Shown: positions 1-8,795 of the stretch, one piece after another | Position numbering within the stretch: the stretch's first letter is position 1 | Layout of the letters: each line of letters starts with the position of its first letter | Assembly (NCBI RefSeq): GCF_030252165.1 | Contig: NZ_CP126969.1 | Location: forward strand, 2,418,001-2,482,000 | Direction: 5' to 3' | Origin: Corynebacterium breve | Lineage (GTDB): Bacteria > Actinomycetota > Actinomycetes > Mycobacteriales > Mycobacteriaceae | Length of the DNA: 64,000 bases | Translations under genes and position numbers: made by a program | The notes under the pieces: model-generated | Seen by the model: only the letters and a program-made list of their open reading frames with translations | Told to the model about the DNA's origin: nothing | The model's database searches: none

Positions 1-1
1 C

Positions 2-1366
2 CCAACTGTCGACGAGGCGCGCACCGGCCTGATGGATCTGCTCGACGTTGACGAGATCCAGGCAGACGCCATCCTTGCGATGCAGCTGCGTCGCCTGGCC
101 GCCCTGGAACGCCAGAAGATTATCGACGAACTGGCCGAAATCGAAAACGAAATCGCAGACTACAAGGATATTCTGGCCAAGCCGGAACGCCAGCGCGAAA
201 TTGTCCGGGACGAGTTGCAGGAGATCGTCGACAAGTATGGCGATGATCGCTTGACCCGCATTGTTGCCGCAACCGGCGATGTCACCGAGGAAGACCTGAT
301 CGCGCGCGAAAACGTCGTGGTCACCATCACCTCCACCGGCTACGCGAAGCGCACCAAGGTCGATGCATACAAGTCCCAGAAGCGCGGCGGCAAGGGCGTA
401 CGTGGCGCCGAGCTGAAGCAAGACGACATCGTGAAGAACTTCTTCATCTGTTCTACGCATGACTGGATCTTGTTCTTTACCAACTTTGGCCGTGTATACC
501 GTCTCAAGGCCTACGAACTCCCTGAGGCAGGTCGCACCGCGCGTGGCCAGCACGTGGCTAACCTGCTGGAGTTCCAGCCGGAGGAGCGTATCGCGCAGGT
601 CATTCAGATTCAGTCCTACGAAGATGCGCCTTACCTAGTCCTAGCGACTAAGGGCGGTCGGGTGAAGAAGTCCCGCCTCACCGATTACGAGTCCGCACGT
701 TCTGCAGGCTTGATCGCGATCAACCTCAATGAGAGCGATAGTCTCATCGGCGCGGCACTGTGTGGCGATGAAGATGACATCCTGCTTGTCTCGGAGCAGG
801 GCCAGGCGATCCGCTTCACTGCTGACGACGACCAGCTGCGTCCAATGGGTCGCGCGACCGCAGGCGTGAAGGGTATGCGCTTCAAGGACGACGACCAGCT
901 GTTGGCCATGACCGTGGCGCAGGACGGCCAGTACCTCCTGGTGGCTACCTCGCTGGGTTATGGAAAGCGCACTGCGATCGAGGAGTACAACGCTCAGGGT
1001 CGCGGCGGCATGGGTGTGATGACCTACAAGTACACCCCGAAGCGTGGCAAGCTCATCGGTGCTCTTGCTGTCGAGGAAGATGATCAGATCTTCGCGATCA
1101 CTTCCGCTGGTGGTGTCATCCGCACCGAGGTGGACCAGATCCGTCCTTCGTCGCGCGCGACTATGGGCGTTCGACTTGTCGATTTGGCGGATGACGTCGA
1201 GCTTTTGGCTATTGATAAGAACGTCGAGGACGAAGGTGAAGAGGAAGCAACCGCAGTTGCGAAGGGTGAAAAGGCACCTGAGGACGCAATGGACTCCACG
1301 GGCGCGCCAACAGGCGTAAAGTCAGGCAAGAATAATCCCGACGACGCCGATGGTGACAAGGAGTAA
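2..1366 (+). CDS. gyrA: DNA gyrase subunit A, C-terminal part (5' end outside window)
   Basis: This is the 3' portion of the gyrase A subunit, the DNA-cleaving and DNA-wrapping subunit of the type II topoisomerase that introduces negative supercoils. The frame is open from base 2, so the start lies upstream. Visible parts are the end of the coiled-coil/tower region (DEIQADAILAMQLRRLAALE), then the C-terminal beta-pinwheel with the GyrA-box-like motif SQKRGGKG and repeated blades such as GRGGMGV. The protein ends in a low-complexity acidic tail (DDADGDKE). The stop lies 2 bp before the next gene, so the two are co-transcribed. The identification is certain; only the N-terminal catalytic half is missing from the window. 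Confidence 0.97.
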   Translation, partial: PTVDEARTGLMDLLDVDEIQADAILAMQLRRLAALERQKIIDELAEIENEIADYKDILAKPERQREIVRDELQEIVDKYGDDRLTRIVAATGDVTEEDLIARENVVVTITSTGYAKRTKVDAYKSQKRGGKGVRGAELKQDDIVKNFFICSTHDWILFFTNFGRVYRLKAYELPEAGRTARGQHVANLLEFQPEERIAQVIQIQSYEDAPYLVLATKGGRVKKSRLTDYESARSAGLIAINLNESDSLIGAALCGDEDDILLVSEQGQAIRFTADDDQLRPMGRATAGVKGMRFKDDDQLLAMTVAQDGQYLLVATSLGYGKRTAIEEYNAQGRGGMGVMTYKYTPKRGKLIGALAVEEDDQIFAITSAGGVIRTEVDQIRPSSRATMGVRLVDLADDVELLAIDKNVEDEGEEEATAVAKGEKAPEDAMDSTGAPTGVKSGKNNPDDADGDKE

Positions 1367-1368
1367 AC

Positions 1369-1731
1369 ATGGCTACTCGCGACGTGACGATCAATAAGGT
1401 CACGCCCTTCTCAGCTTTCAAGGTGGGTGTAGTCATGGGGCTGATCAGCCTGGTTATCTGGTTGATCGCCGTGACCATCTTGTACGTCGGCATGGACGCA
1501 GCCGGCATCATCGAGCAGGTTAACTCGCTCATCGGTGGCGTCGGCGGAGAGCAGCTTGTTGGCTTTGGTCTGGTCTTCAGCGCAGCCGGCCTCATGGGCA
1601 TCATCGGCACTGTGATGATGGCTGTGCTCGCGCCATTGAGCGTGGTCATCTACAACGCGATCGCCGAACTTCTCGGCGGCCTGTCCATCTCGGTGGCTGA
1701 CGAGGTTAAGCAAGTAGAAGAAACCGCTTAA
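1369..1731 (+). CDS. DUF3566 transmembrane protein
   Basis: This is a 120-residue membrane protein of the actinobacterial DUF3566 family, whose function is unknown. Two hydrophobic segments are visible at about residues 19-42 (GLISLVIWLIAVTILYV) and 60-92 (VFSAAGLMGIIGTVMMAVLAPLSVVIYNA). The ATG follows the gyrA stop by 2 bp, with AAGGAG overlapping the end of gyrA, so translation is probably coupled. The gyrA-DUF3566-tRNA-Ile-tRNA-Ala order is conserved in corynebacteria and mycobacteria, which supports both the call and the genus assignment. Confidence 0.9.
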   Translation: MATRDVTINKVTPFSAFKVGVVMGLISLVIWLIAVTILYVGMDAAGIIEQVNSLIGGVGGEQLVGFGLVFSAAGLMGIIGTVMMAVLAPLSVVIYNAIAELLGGLSISVADEVKQVEETA

Positions 1732-1797
1732 CGACGCTCCCCTGCGCCCACCCCCGGAATGCTGTCGAGGGAGTGGGCGCTTCGTCGTTAAGCGGTG
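1727..1797. terminator. long hairpin between convergent genes
   Basis: An inverted repeat (CTTAACGACG paired with CGTCGTTAAG) encloses an inner GCGCCCAC/GTGGGCGC stem. It lies between the ends of the DUF3566 gene and the leftward dehydrogenase and probably terminates transcription from both sides. There is no clean T-tract, so the termination mechanism is inferred. Confidence 0.55.
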
Positions 1798-1801
1798 CTT
1801 C

Positions 1802-2836
1802 TTAGACGGCGATGAACGGCTTGATTAGGCCTTCCTTGCGATCCATGACGTCGGCGATTGCTTTTTCGATGTCATCGAATGCGTAATCGTGGGTAAACAC
1901 TGGGGTTGGGTCGATGACCCCCTTGCGGATGAAGCTCATCAACTGATCCATCTTGGTCAGATCACCGAGACCGGTCCACAACGAAATATTCTTGTGCACC
2001 ATCTGCGCTACAGGGAGACTAACTTCGCCCCTGGGAATAGCGACCATGCCAACCTTCCCTCCGTGGCGCAGGATCTCTGGCCATGCGTTGATGGTAGGCG
2101 CGACGCCCGCCGCCTCTACGGTTGCATCTGCGCCGTATCCGTCGGTGTGCTCCATCACGACGTCGACGAGGTTTTCCTTCATGGAGTTCACAACGACGGT
2201 GGCGCCGAGTTCCTTTGCGGCGGCGATGCGCTCGTCGATGGTGTCGGAGGCGATGATGGTAGTTGCGCCCGAGAGCTTTGCCGTCATGACTGCCGCGAGT
2301 CCGATGGGGCCGCAGCCTTGGATGACGATGGTTTGACCCGGGCCTGTGATTGCTTCCTTCACTGCGGTCCATCCGGTGGAACGAATGTCGCCGACGGCAA
2401 GCGCCTGCTTATCAGTGACTTCATCAGGAATATGGGAGAGGTTCATGTCGGCGTACTTCACAAGAATCTTCTCTGCCATGGCACCGCCGAGCCCACGATC
2501 GCCGGAGCCAAAGATGCCGCCGTTCTCGCTAGCCTGTGGCTGGCCAATACGCGAGTTGTGATCAAAACCGGAGTGCAGAGCTGCTGGAGCGGCGACGCGG
2601 TCACCGACCTTGAAATTTTCTACTGCTTCTCCGACTTCGGCGATGACACCCACAAACTCGTGGCCAAGCGCGAAGTCCTTGCCTGGACCCATATGGCCCT
2701 CGATGAGGTGGATATCAGAACCTCAGACGGTGGTACCGGTGATGTCGATAATGACATCGGTCGGAGTTTGGATGACTGGGTCCGGGGCTTCTTGGAGTTC
2801 GTAAGTTCCCTGACCGATGACGTAGACGTGACGTAA
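1802..2836 (-). pseudogene. zinc-dependent alcohol dehydrogenase, interrupted by in-frame TGA
   Basis: This is a medium-chain zinc alcohol dehydrogenase (NAD(P)-dependent alcohol/aldehyde interconversion). Seen in order are an N-terminal GroES-like part (VYVIGQGTYELQEAPDP, ALGHEFVG), then the Rossmann motif GCGPIGLAAV. Reading leftward, the frame meets TGA at 2725-2723, exactly where the family has the catalytic-zinc cysteine (TTV-stop-GSDIHLIEGH). After the stop the same frame continues intact to 1802. No good start codon precedes the conserved N-terminus: a ribosome site (GAAAGGAAAAG) leads to TTA at 2836-2834. The distant ATG at 2923 gives an unconserved extension. A restart at the internal ATG (2692) would lack the zinc cysteine. 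I therefore call a recent pseudogene. A sequencing error is possible, and selenocysteine is unlikely. Confidence 0.75.
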
Positions 2837-3063
2837 TTGCTTTTCCTTTCTAATCGCGGGTCTACTAGCGAGTCTAACGAAAACTAAATGAGTATCGGTC
2901 ACCCCTAAAATGAGGGAAGCCACTGGATTCCGACTGCCTGTAGCGGTTGATAGAAGTGGCCCAAACGTCCCATCTGTGACGCTTCTTCAGAAGCGAAAAA
3001 TACCGCTTGAACTGGCGATTTGGTTAGTTGTTAAATCGTGGGTAATGTTCTATTTCGTTCCCA

Positions 3064-3140
3064 GGGCCTATAGCTCAGTCGGTTAGAGCGCATCGCTGAT
3101 AACGATGAGGTCGCAAGTTCGATTCTTGCTAGGCCCACCA
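3064..3140 (+). tRNA. tRNA-Ile (GAT)
   Basis: A 77-base cloverleaf with CCA encoded. The acceptor GGGCCTA pairs with TAGGCCC, the anticodon loop is CTGATAA (GAT), and the T loop is TTCGATT. It is the first of the Ile-Ala pair downstream of gyrA. Confidence 0.97.
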
Positions 3141-3150
3141 GGAACAAAAA

Positions 3151-3223
3151 GGGGCATTAGCTCAGTTGGTAGAGCACCTGCTTTGCAAGCAGGATGTCAG
3201 GAGTTCGATTCTCCTATGCTCCA
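3151..3223 (+). tRNA. tRNA-Ala (TGC), copy 1
   Basis: A 73-base cloverleaf. The acceptor GGGGCAT pairs with ATGCTCC, discriminator A, anticodon TGC in TTTGCAA. CCA is not encoded (ACAG follows). It is 10 bp after tRNA-Ile and probably shares its transcript. The sequence is identical to the copy at 3395. Confidence 0.97.
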
Positions 3224-3230
3224 CAGTAAT

Positions 3231-3270
3231 AAGGCCGTCTTCCGCATTCGGGAGGCGGCCTTTTTTCAGG
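3231..3270 (+). terminator. intrinsic terminator after tRNA-Ala copy 1
   Basis: The stem AAGGCCGTCTTCC pairs imperfectly with GGGAGGCGGCCTT around a short loop, followed by a run of six T. It is the usual signal ending a tRNA operon. Confidence 0.85.
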
Positions 3271-3394
3271 TTCGGGCACCGGCAGCTTGGATAGAGGGGG
3301 TTGGGTTGTCCCTTCCGCATCCAGGCGCCGCAACCTGCGTTGACATCAGCGATTTTTGATCTTGGCCTGTTGCGAGTAACCTAGATTCCTGCAC

Positions 3395-3467
3395 GGGGCA
3401 TTAGCTCAGTTGGTAGAGCACCTGCTTTGCAAGCAGGATGTCAGGAGTTCGATTCTCCTATGCTCCA
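3395..3467 (+). tRNA. tRNA-Ala (TGC), copy 2
   Basis: Base-for-base identical to the copy at 3151-3223, and identity continues about 11 bp past the 3' end (ACAGTAATAAGG). The upstream flank differs, so the duplicated piece is essentially the tRNA body plus a short tail. Another terminator follows. Confidence 0.97.
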
Positions 3468-3474
3468 CAGTAAT

Positions 3475-3514
3475 AAGGTGGTTACTTCCTAGAGAGGAAG
3501 TAACCACCTTTTCA
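3475..3514 (+). terminator. intrinsic terminator after tRNA-Ala copy 2
   Basis: A 16-bp perfect stem (AAGGTGGTTACTTCCT with AGGAAGTAACCACCTT) has a four-base loop and a following TTTT. Confidence 0.9.
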
Positions 3515-3735
3515 ATTGTCTGTACATTCCCTACAACTTTCGGTTGAAATTGCAGAATTCTTACAGAACTAATGTACTGTTTAAGTGGTTTATACCCCTG
3601 AAATAGGTTGCCTAATAGTTCTTGTTACTATAGGTAATCGCTATCAACAATGGCAGTAAATTCAAGCGTTCATTTGAAAGATTGATCCGGGTAGTCCTGT
3701 CTATCATCGGCAGGTGTGCAGGTAGTCACCTTGAT
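3515..3735 (+). other. AT-rich upstream region of the transporter/urease cluster
   Basis: A non-coding, AT-rich stretch between the tRNA terminator and the transporter ATG. It contains dyad-like pieces (TAGG-TTG-CCTA near 3605 and ATAG-N7-CTAT near 3630) that could be operators. None matches a corynebacterial AmtR or DtxR consensus well enough to name. Confidence 0.4.
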
Positions 3736-4842
3736 ATGATCAATATCGTGAATGCGACAATTAAAACCAAGACCCCATTACCCGTGAAGCCTGTGGGCCA
3801 CGGCAAGGCTGTCCTGATTCTCGCTCTCGGTACTGCGTTCTTGGCTTTCACCCCAATTTGGGTGAAGGCATCGAACATGGACCCTGCGACACAGGCCTTC
3901 CTGCGTGTTTCCATTGGTTTCTTGGCCCTCCTCCCATTCGGCATCTGGGAGATGAAGAACAAGCAAAGCCTGCCAAAGAAGGGCATCATCCTTTCTGTCA
4001 TCGCTGGTCTCTTCCTCGGCATTGACTTCACCTGCTGGAACTACTCAATCTTTTACGTTGGTGCCGGCATCGCAGCAATTCTGCTGAACTTGCAGGTTAT
4101 CGTCGTGCCAATGCTGACCGCGATCTTTGACAAGTACAAGATTCCACCAGTCTTCCTGATCCTGGTTCCAATCATGATCGTTGGTGTGTTGCTTACCGGT
4201 GGCGTTTTCGAAGCAGCTGAAGCAACCGGTCCTGAGACCATTTACGGCATCAAGACCTCGACCTTGGGCACCCTGCTCGGTCTGACCTCTGGCATCTGCT
4301 ACTCGTTCTACCTGTACTTCTCACGCAAGGCAGGCACCACCGCGCCTCGTAAGGACCTCTACGTCCAGCCAATGATGTACACCATGGCCGCACAGATGGT
4401 TGCGCCACTCATCTGGGCTTACACCGGCTCCTCCCGTGGTGGCTTCGATTTCAAGAACGGCGTTCTGATCGACGGCCAGCTGCCAATGGTTGATCCTGAG
4501 ACCACTGTCGGTGATCCACTGACCGCGATGAACTGGTTCCACCTCATCTGCTTGGCAATCCTTGGCCAGGCAATCGCTTGGACATTCGTTCAGTGGGGTT
4601 CGGTCTGGCTTGATCCGACCCTGTCCGCAGGTATCCTGCTGCTCTCCCCAGTTTCCTCGGTTGTCATCGCATGGCCACTGTTCGGTGAGATTCCATCTGT
4701 GCTGCAGTGGATCGGTATCGCCATGATTCTGGGAACGGTGATGTACCAAAACGGCATATTCGATAGCCTCTTCGGGAAAAAGAAGAAACCCGATGCAGGC
4801 CCACCAGCAGACACACCAAGTGATCAAACATTAAATAGTTAG
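3736..4842 (+). CDS. DMT/EamA-family permease next to urease
   Basis: An inner-membrane transporter of the drug/metabolite superfamily, 368 residues from the ATG at 3736. An upstream TTG at 3682 adds 18 unconvincing residues. About ten hydrophobic segments are visible, beginning AVLILALGTAFLAFTPIWVKAS and including SVIAGLFLGIDFTCWNYSIFYVGAGIAAILL, the second EamA-like half around GQAIAWTFVQWGSVWLDPTLSAGILLLSP, and a basic C-terminal tail (FGKKKKPDAG). The gene ends about 140 bp before ureA on the same strand. It is not a known urease accessory protein, so any link to urea, nickel or ammonium export rests only on position. The substrate is unknown. Confidence 0.8.
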   Translation: MINIVNATIKTKTPLPVKPVGHGKAVLILALGTAFLAFTPIWVKASNMDPATQAFLRVSIGFLALLPFGIWEMKNKQSLPKKGIILSVIAGLFLGIDFTCWNYSIFYVGAGIAAILLNLQVIVVPMLTAIFDKYKIPPVFLILVPIMIVGVLLTGGVFEAAEATGPETIYGIKTSTLGTLLGLTSGICYSFYLYFSRKAGTTAPRKDLYVQPMMYTMAAQMVAPLIWAYTGSSRGGFDFKNGVLIDGQLPMVDPETTVGDPLTAMNWFHLICLAILGQAIAWTFVQWGSVWLDPTLSAGILLLSPVSSVVIAWPLFGEIPSVLQWIGIAMILGTVMYQNGIFDSLFGKKKKPDAGPPADTPSDQTLNS

Positions 4843-4850
4843 TCCGACCA

Positions 4851-4883
4851 GCCGGTGCCAAGGGAGACTCCCTTTACACCGGC
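4851..4883 (+). promoter_or_regulatory. stem-loop in the ureA 5' region
   Basis: A strong hairpin, GCCGGTG pairing with CACCGGC and enclosing an AAGGGAG/CTCCCTT stem, lies between the transporter stop and ureA. It has no T-tract, so it may be an mRNA processing or stability element rather than a terminator. Its function is inferred. Confidence 0.45.
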
Positions 4884-4979
4884 TGTTGAAAACCCAAATG
4901 CCTTCACGGATGATGGAACTGTCCAAGTTAACCGGCATCTTGTTGAAGACCGAATAACTACGTCTATAGGAGAAGTCTC

Positions 4980-5282
4980 ATGCACCTTACTCAGCGTGAA
5001 CAAGAAAAGCTCATGATCGTCGTGGCTGCTGACCTTGCGCGTCGTCGCAAAGAGCGTGGCCTTAAGCTCAACCACCCAGAGGCAAAGGCACTGATCACCG
5101 CAGAGCTCATCGAAGGCGCTCGCGATGGCAAGTCTGTTGCAGAGCTGATGAGCGAGGGCGTTACCTACCTCACCCGCGATGATGTCATGGAGGGTGTCCC
5201 GGAAATGATCCCTGATGTACAGGTTGAAGCCACCTTCCCAGATGGCACCAAGCTAGTCACCGTTCATAACCCAATCCGCTAA
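4980..5282 (+). CDS. ureA: urease gamma subunit
   Basis: The 100-residue gamma subunit of the nickel urease, which hydrolyses urea to ammonia and carbamate in the cytoplasm. Length and sequence are standard for the family: [20 protein letters not shown] at the start, [10 protein letters not shown], then DGKSVAELM and [20 protein letters not shown]. It is the first gene of a same-strand operon with ureB 27 bp downstream. The start is preceded by AGGAGAAG. Confidence 0.98.
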   Translation: MHLTQREQEKLMIVVAADLARRRKERGLKLNHPEAKALITAELIEGARDGKSVAELMSEGVTYLTRDDVMEGVPEMIPDVQVEATFPDGTKLVTVHNPIR

Positions 5283-5309
5283 ACACCCTTAATTGAAGGA
5301 GAGATCCAC

Positions 5310-5621
5310 ATGATCCCAGGTGAGATTTTCATTGCAGAAGACGGCCCAATCATCATCAATGAGGGTTCGGAATCTATCACCATCGAGGTAACCAACAAGG
5401 GCGACCGTCCAGTTCAGGTTGGTTCCCACTTCCACTTCGCAGAAGCAAACAGCGAGTTGGAGTTTGACCGTGAAGCAGCACAGGGCAAGCGCCTCGACAT
5501 TCCTGCTGGCACCGCAGTTCGTCTTGAGCCAGGCGATTCCCGCACCGTGAATCTGGTCGATTTTGGCGGCAAGCGCGAAATCTACGGCTTCAACGGCAAG
5601 GTCAACGGCAAGGTCGACTAA
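5310..5621 (+). CDS. ureB: urease beta subunit
   Basis: The 103-residue beta subunit of urease ([17 protein letters not shown], then [17 protein letters not shown] and [14 protein letters not shown], all family hallmarks). With UreA and UreC it forms the structural trimer. AAGGAGAG precedes the ATG. The 84 bp to ureC holds only a purine-rich leader with GGAGAAAG as ureC ribosome site. Confidence 0.98.
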   Translation: MIPGEIFIAEDGPIIINEGSESITIEVTNKGDRPVQVGSHFHFAEANSELEFDREAAQGKRLDIPAGTAVRLEPGDSRTVNLVDFGGKREIYGFNGKVNGKVD

Positions 5622-5705
5622 GCAAGCTGGGCTACGGCCCACGCAGTCGCACCCATCAAAACAACACAAAGCGAACAAGCAAGGCTACAGGAGAAAGAAC
5701 ACACT

Positions 5706-7418
5706 ATGTCTTTTGAAATGGAACGGCGCCAATACGCTGAACTGCACGGCCCAACCACTGGTGACGGCATTCGTTTGGCAGATACCGATCTGATCGCACG
5801 CATCGAGCGCGACCACACCACCTACGGCGAAGAGGTTTCCTTCGGCGGCGGCAAGGTTATCCGCGACGGCATGGGACAGGACGGCCGCAGCACCGCGGAT
5901 CAGAATATCCCGGATCTGGTTATCGTTAACGCGACCATCATTGACTACACCGGCATCATCAAGGCAGACATTGCTGTCAAAGACGGCAAGATCTTGAAGA
6001 TCGGTAAGGCGGGTAACCCGGATACTCAGGATAACGTAGACATCACCGTCGGCGTTGCTACCGAGGTTATCGCTGGCGAGGGCAAGATTGTCACCGCTGG
6101 TGCGGTGGACACTCACATCCACTTCATCTCCCCAGATCAGGTTGAGGCTGCTCTGGACAACGGCACGACCACGCTCGTTGGTGGCGGCTCCGGCCCAGTT
6201 GACTCCACCAATGCAACCACCGTTACTGCAGGCCCGAACAACATCAAGACGATGATCAAGGCTTCGGCGAACTTCCCAATCAACGTCGGTTTCCTGGGTA
6301 AGGGTCACGCATCTGAGGCAGAGCCACTGCGCGAGCAGATCCGCGCAGGCGCGGTTGGCCTGAAGATCCACGAGGACTGGGGCTCTACCGCCAATGCAAT
6401 TGACCAGGCACTGAGCGTTGCCGACGAGATGGATGTCCAGATTGCGATCCACACCGATACTCTGAACGAGGGTGGCTTCGCGGACAACACCATCGCAGCA
6501 TTCAAGGACCGGGTCATCCACACCTTCCACACCGAGGGCGCCGGCGGCGGACACGCTCCGGACATCCTCAAGGTTGCAGGCCTTCCAAACGTTCTTCCGG
6601 CATCGACCAACCCGACCTTGCCTTACACCAAGAACACCATGGATGAGCACCTTGACATGATCATGGTGTGCCACCACTTGAACCCTGACCTGCCTGAAGA
6701 CGTTGCATTCGCTGACTCCCGCATCCGTAAGGAAACCATTGCGGCTGAGGACGTGCTGCACGACATGGGCATCCTGTCCATCACTTCTTCTGACTCCCAG
6801 GCGATGGGTCGCGTTGGCGAGGTTGTTCTGCGCACCTGGCAGGTTGCACACCGCATGAAGACCCAGCGCGGTCCGCTCGAGGGTGACACCGATACCAATG
6901 ACAACAACCGCATCAAGCGCTACGTTGCGAAGTACACCATCAACCCAGCAATCGCCGCAGGTATTTCCCACGCGGTTGGTTCCGTGGAAGAGGGCAAGAT
7001 CGCTGACCTCGTGGTGTGGGACCCTGCATACTTCGGTGTGAAGCCAAACATCATCCTGAAGAGCGGCTTCATCGCACGCTCCATCATGGGTGACTCCAAC
7101 GCTTCGATCCCAACCCCACAGCCACGTACCATGCGCTACGCATTCGGCGCACTCGGCGCAGCAGCGGGCCAGACCTCTGTAACCTTCCTGCCTACCGCGG
7201 CGCTGGAAGCTGGCCTGCCCGAAGAGCTGGGAATCAACCGCACGTTCGTCGAGGCGAAGAACATGCGCAACATTTCCAAGAAGGATCTCAAGTTCAATGA
7301 CGCAACCCCAGAGATTGCCATCGACCCTGAGACCTACGATCTGACTGTGGATGGCGAGAAGATTACCTCTGAGCCAGCAGACGAACTGCCAATGGCACAG
7401 CGCTACTTCCTGTTCTAA
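5706..7418 (+). CDS. ureC: urease alpha (catalytic) subunit
   Basis: The 570-residue catalytic subunit carrying the di-nickel site. Visible are the metal-binding histidines in THIHF (H137 and H139), the lysine that becomes carbamylated in GLKIHEDWG (K220), [15 protein letters not shown], the flap/catalytic region MVCHHLN, and the C-terminal PMAQRYFLF. Length and start ([20 protein letters not shown]) match the family. It needs UreEFGD for activation, all of which follow. No lesion is seen, so the enzyme should be functional. Confidence 0.99.
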   Translation: MSFEMERRQYAELHGPTTGDGIRLADTDLIARIERDHTTYGEEVSFGGGKVIRDGMGQDGRSTADQNIPDLVIVNATIIDYTGIIKADIAVKDGKILKIGKAGNPDTQDNVDITVGVATEVIAGEGKIVTAGAVDTHIHFISPDQVEAALDNGTTTLVGGGSGPVDSTNATTVTAGPNNIKTMIKASANFPINVGFLGKGHASEAEPLREQIRAGAVGLKIHEDWGSTANAIDQALSVADEMDVQIAIHTDTLNEGGFADNTIAAFKDRVIHTFHTEGAGGGHAPDILKVAGLPNVLPASTNPTLPYTKNTMDEHLDMIMVCHHLNPDLPEDVAFADSRIRKETIAAEDVLHDMGILSITSSDSQAMGRVGEVVLRTWQVAHRMKTQRGPLEGDTDTNDNNRIKRYVAKYTINPAIAAGISHAVGSVEEGKIADLVVWDPAYFGVKPNIILKSGFIARSIMGDSNASIPTPQPRTMRYAFGALGAAAGQTSVTFLPTAALEAGLPEELGINRTFVEAKNMRNISKKDLKFNDATPEIAIDPETYDLTVDGEKITSEPADELPMAQRYFLF

Positions 7419-7447
7419 TTTTCAGGTGCAGCATCGAGTTGATCAGT

Positions 7448-7524
7448 AGGGCTCAGTGACGAGCCCTCCGTGAGTAAGTAGGTTAGGCGGAGGCGGTGTG
7501 TACGCACACGGTCTCCGCTTTTCC
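7448..7524 (+). terminator. tandem hairpins between ureC and ureE (possible attenuator)
   Basis: Two stem-loops lie in the 172-bp gap. The first is AGGGCTC/GAGCCCT at 7448-7467. The second is GCGGAG with an inner TGTG/CACA and CTCCGC at 7487-7518, followed by TTTTCCT. The second looks like a partial intrinsic terminator and could lower accessory-gene expression relative to the structural genes. This is an inference from structure. Confidence 0.55.
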
Positions 7525-7590
7525 TGTCTAGGTCATGCACCTAGGTTCTGCACCGACCCGCCACAGGCTTGCCTGAGAAAGAAAGAAACA

Positions 7591-8067
7591 ATGATCATTA
7601 CCGAGTTATCCGGCAACCTCAATGACCTTCCTCCAGAAGAGCGCGAAGCGTTGACCATTGACTACGTCACCTTTGACAACGAGTCCAGGCTCAAGCGTGT
7701 CCAGCGGGCAACTGCCGAGTCCGGCGATGAGGTGGCCCTGCGGCTCCCCACTGACTTCCGCGAGCTCGCCGACGGTGACATCCTCTCCCGCGATGGCGAT
7801 AAGGTCTTTGCCGTGAAAATCGCACCGACCGACGTCTTGGTCATCGCACCCCGCTCGATCCGCGAGGCACTCGCTGTCGCTCACACCCTGGGCAATCGCC
7901 ATCTGCAGGCCCAGTTCTTCGACGCTTCGAGTGAGTTTGGCAAGGAGGTCATGGTCGTACGCTATGACCACACCGTTGAGCACCACCTCGACCACGTGGC
8001 AGTGCCATACACCCGTGGCGAGCACGTAATGCCGGGAGCTTTCCGCCATGCCGAGCACTCTCACTAA
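7591..8067 (+). CDS. ureE: urease accessory protein UreE (nickel metallochaperone)
   Basis: A 158-residue UreE that delivers nickel to the urease activation complex. The N-terminal peptide-binding-like domain (DYVTFDNESRLKRVQRATAESG) is followed by the metal-binding domain with HTLGNRHLQAQFF and YDHTVEHHLDHVAVP, and a short His-containing tail ([10 protein letters not shown]) that may bind Ni. The ATG at 7591 follows GAAAGAAA; upstream in-frame starts fall in the hairpin region. Its 3' end overlaps ureF by 20 bp, which implies coupled translation. Confidence 0.95.
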   Translation: MIITELSGNLNDLPPEEREALTIDYVTFDNESRLKRVQRATAESGDEVALRLPTDFRELADGDILSRDGDKVFAVKIAPTDVLVIAPRSIREALAVAHTLGNRHLQAQFFDASSEFGKEVMVVRYDHTVEHHLDHVAVPYTRGEHVMPGAFRHAEHSH

Positions 8068-8767
8068 TCGTCGCGGAGAGCTGGTCATTTGGCACCTGAC
8101 CGACTCGGCTCTCCCCACGGGTGGGTTCGCGCATTCCGCCGGCCTAGAAACTTTTGTGCTAGCCAATGAGATCACCGACCCCGAGTCGTATTCCCGCTGG
8201 CTGCACGGGTATCTGCGCCAGGCGTCGTTTAGCGAGGCCCTTGCTGTGCGCTTTGCCGTTGAGCTCCAAGAAGCAGCGCTTGACGACGACCACAAAGCCG
8301 CGCAGCTGAAGAAGCTGGATCAGTTGGTCCATGCCTGCCAGACCCCGAAGCAGGTGCGCACATCAATGAACTCAATGGGTAAGCGCATGTCTCGCGTAGC
8401 GGCGATCATTTCTCCGGAGGATGTCTTGGTGTCGAGGTACGCAGAGGCCATCACTGCTGGTGAGATGCGGGGCAATCCGGGACTCGCCGCGGGCCTCGTG
8501 CTGGGCGCCAACGGTGTCTCGGCAGCGGATGCCGTGAATGCTTACCTGATGCAGATGGCCAACTCGATGACGCAGAATGCGATCCGCGCTATCCCTTTGG
8601 GCCAAGACGCCGGGCAGCGTGTCCTCGTCAGCGCCTATGATGTGATTTTACAAGCGGGCGAGATGACCATGGGTCACGATGTCAGCGATCTCGGTGCCGT
8701 GGCGCCACGGCTGGAGGTGGCACAGATGGAGCATGAGTCCCTGCGCAGCCGCATGTTTATGTCTTAA
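8048..8767 (+). CDS. ureF: urease accessory protein UreF
   Basis: The 239-residue UreF, which links UreD-urease to UreG and gates nickel insertion. The family motif [16 protein letters not shown] is at residues about 20-35, and [18 protein letters not shown] is near the C-terminus. The ATG lies inside the 3' end of ureE. It is all-helical, cytoplasmic and of normal length. Confidence 0.95.
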   Translation: MPSTLTNRRGELVIWHLTDSALPTGGFAHSAGLETFVLANEITDPESYSRWLHGYLRQASFSEALAVRFAVELQEAALDDDHKAAQLKKLDQLVHACQTPKQVRTSMNSMGKRMSRVAAIISPEDVLVSRYAEAITAGEMRGNPGLAAGLVLGANGVSAADAVNAYLMQMANSMTQNAIRAIPLGQDAGQRVLVSAYDVILQAGEMTMGHDVSDLGAVAPRLEVAQMEHESLRSRMFMS

Positions 8768-8795
8768 GTACGAAAGATCGAAAGGAAAATTTACG

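Noticed and set aside
2723..2725. Selenocysteine insertion at the TGA in the alcohol dehydrogenase
   Set aside because: No SECIS-like structure was recognised after the codon, the natural start also looks lost, and selenocysteine systems are rare in this group. A pseudogene is simpler.
3600..3650. AmtR or DtxR operator before the transporter/urease cluster
   Set aside because: The dyads present have the wrong spacing or half-site order for either consensus.
5685..6971. 428-codon leftward frame inside ureC
   Set aside because: It is a shadow of the highly biased ureC codons on the other strand.
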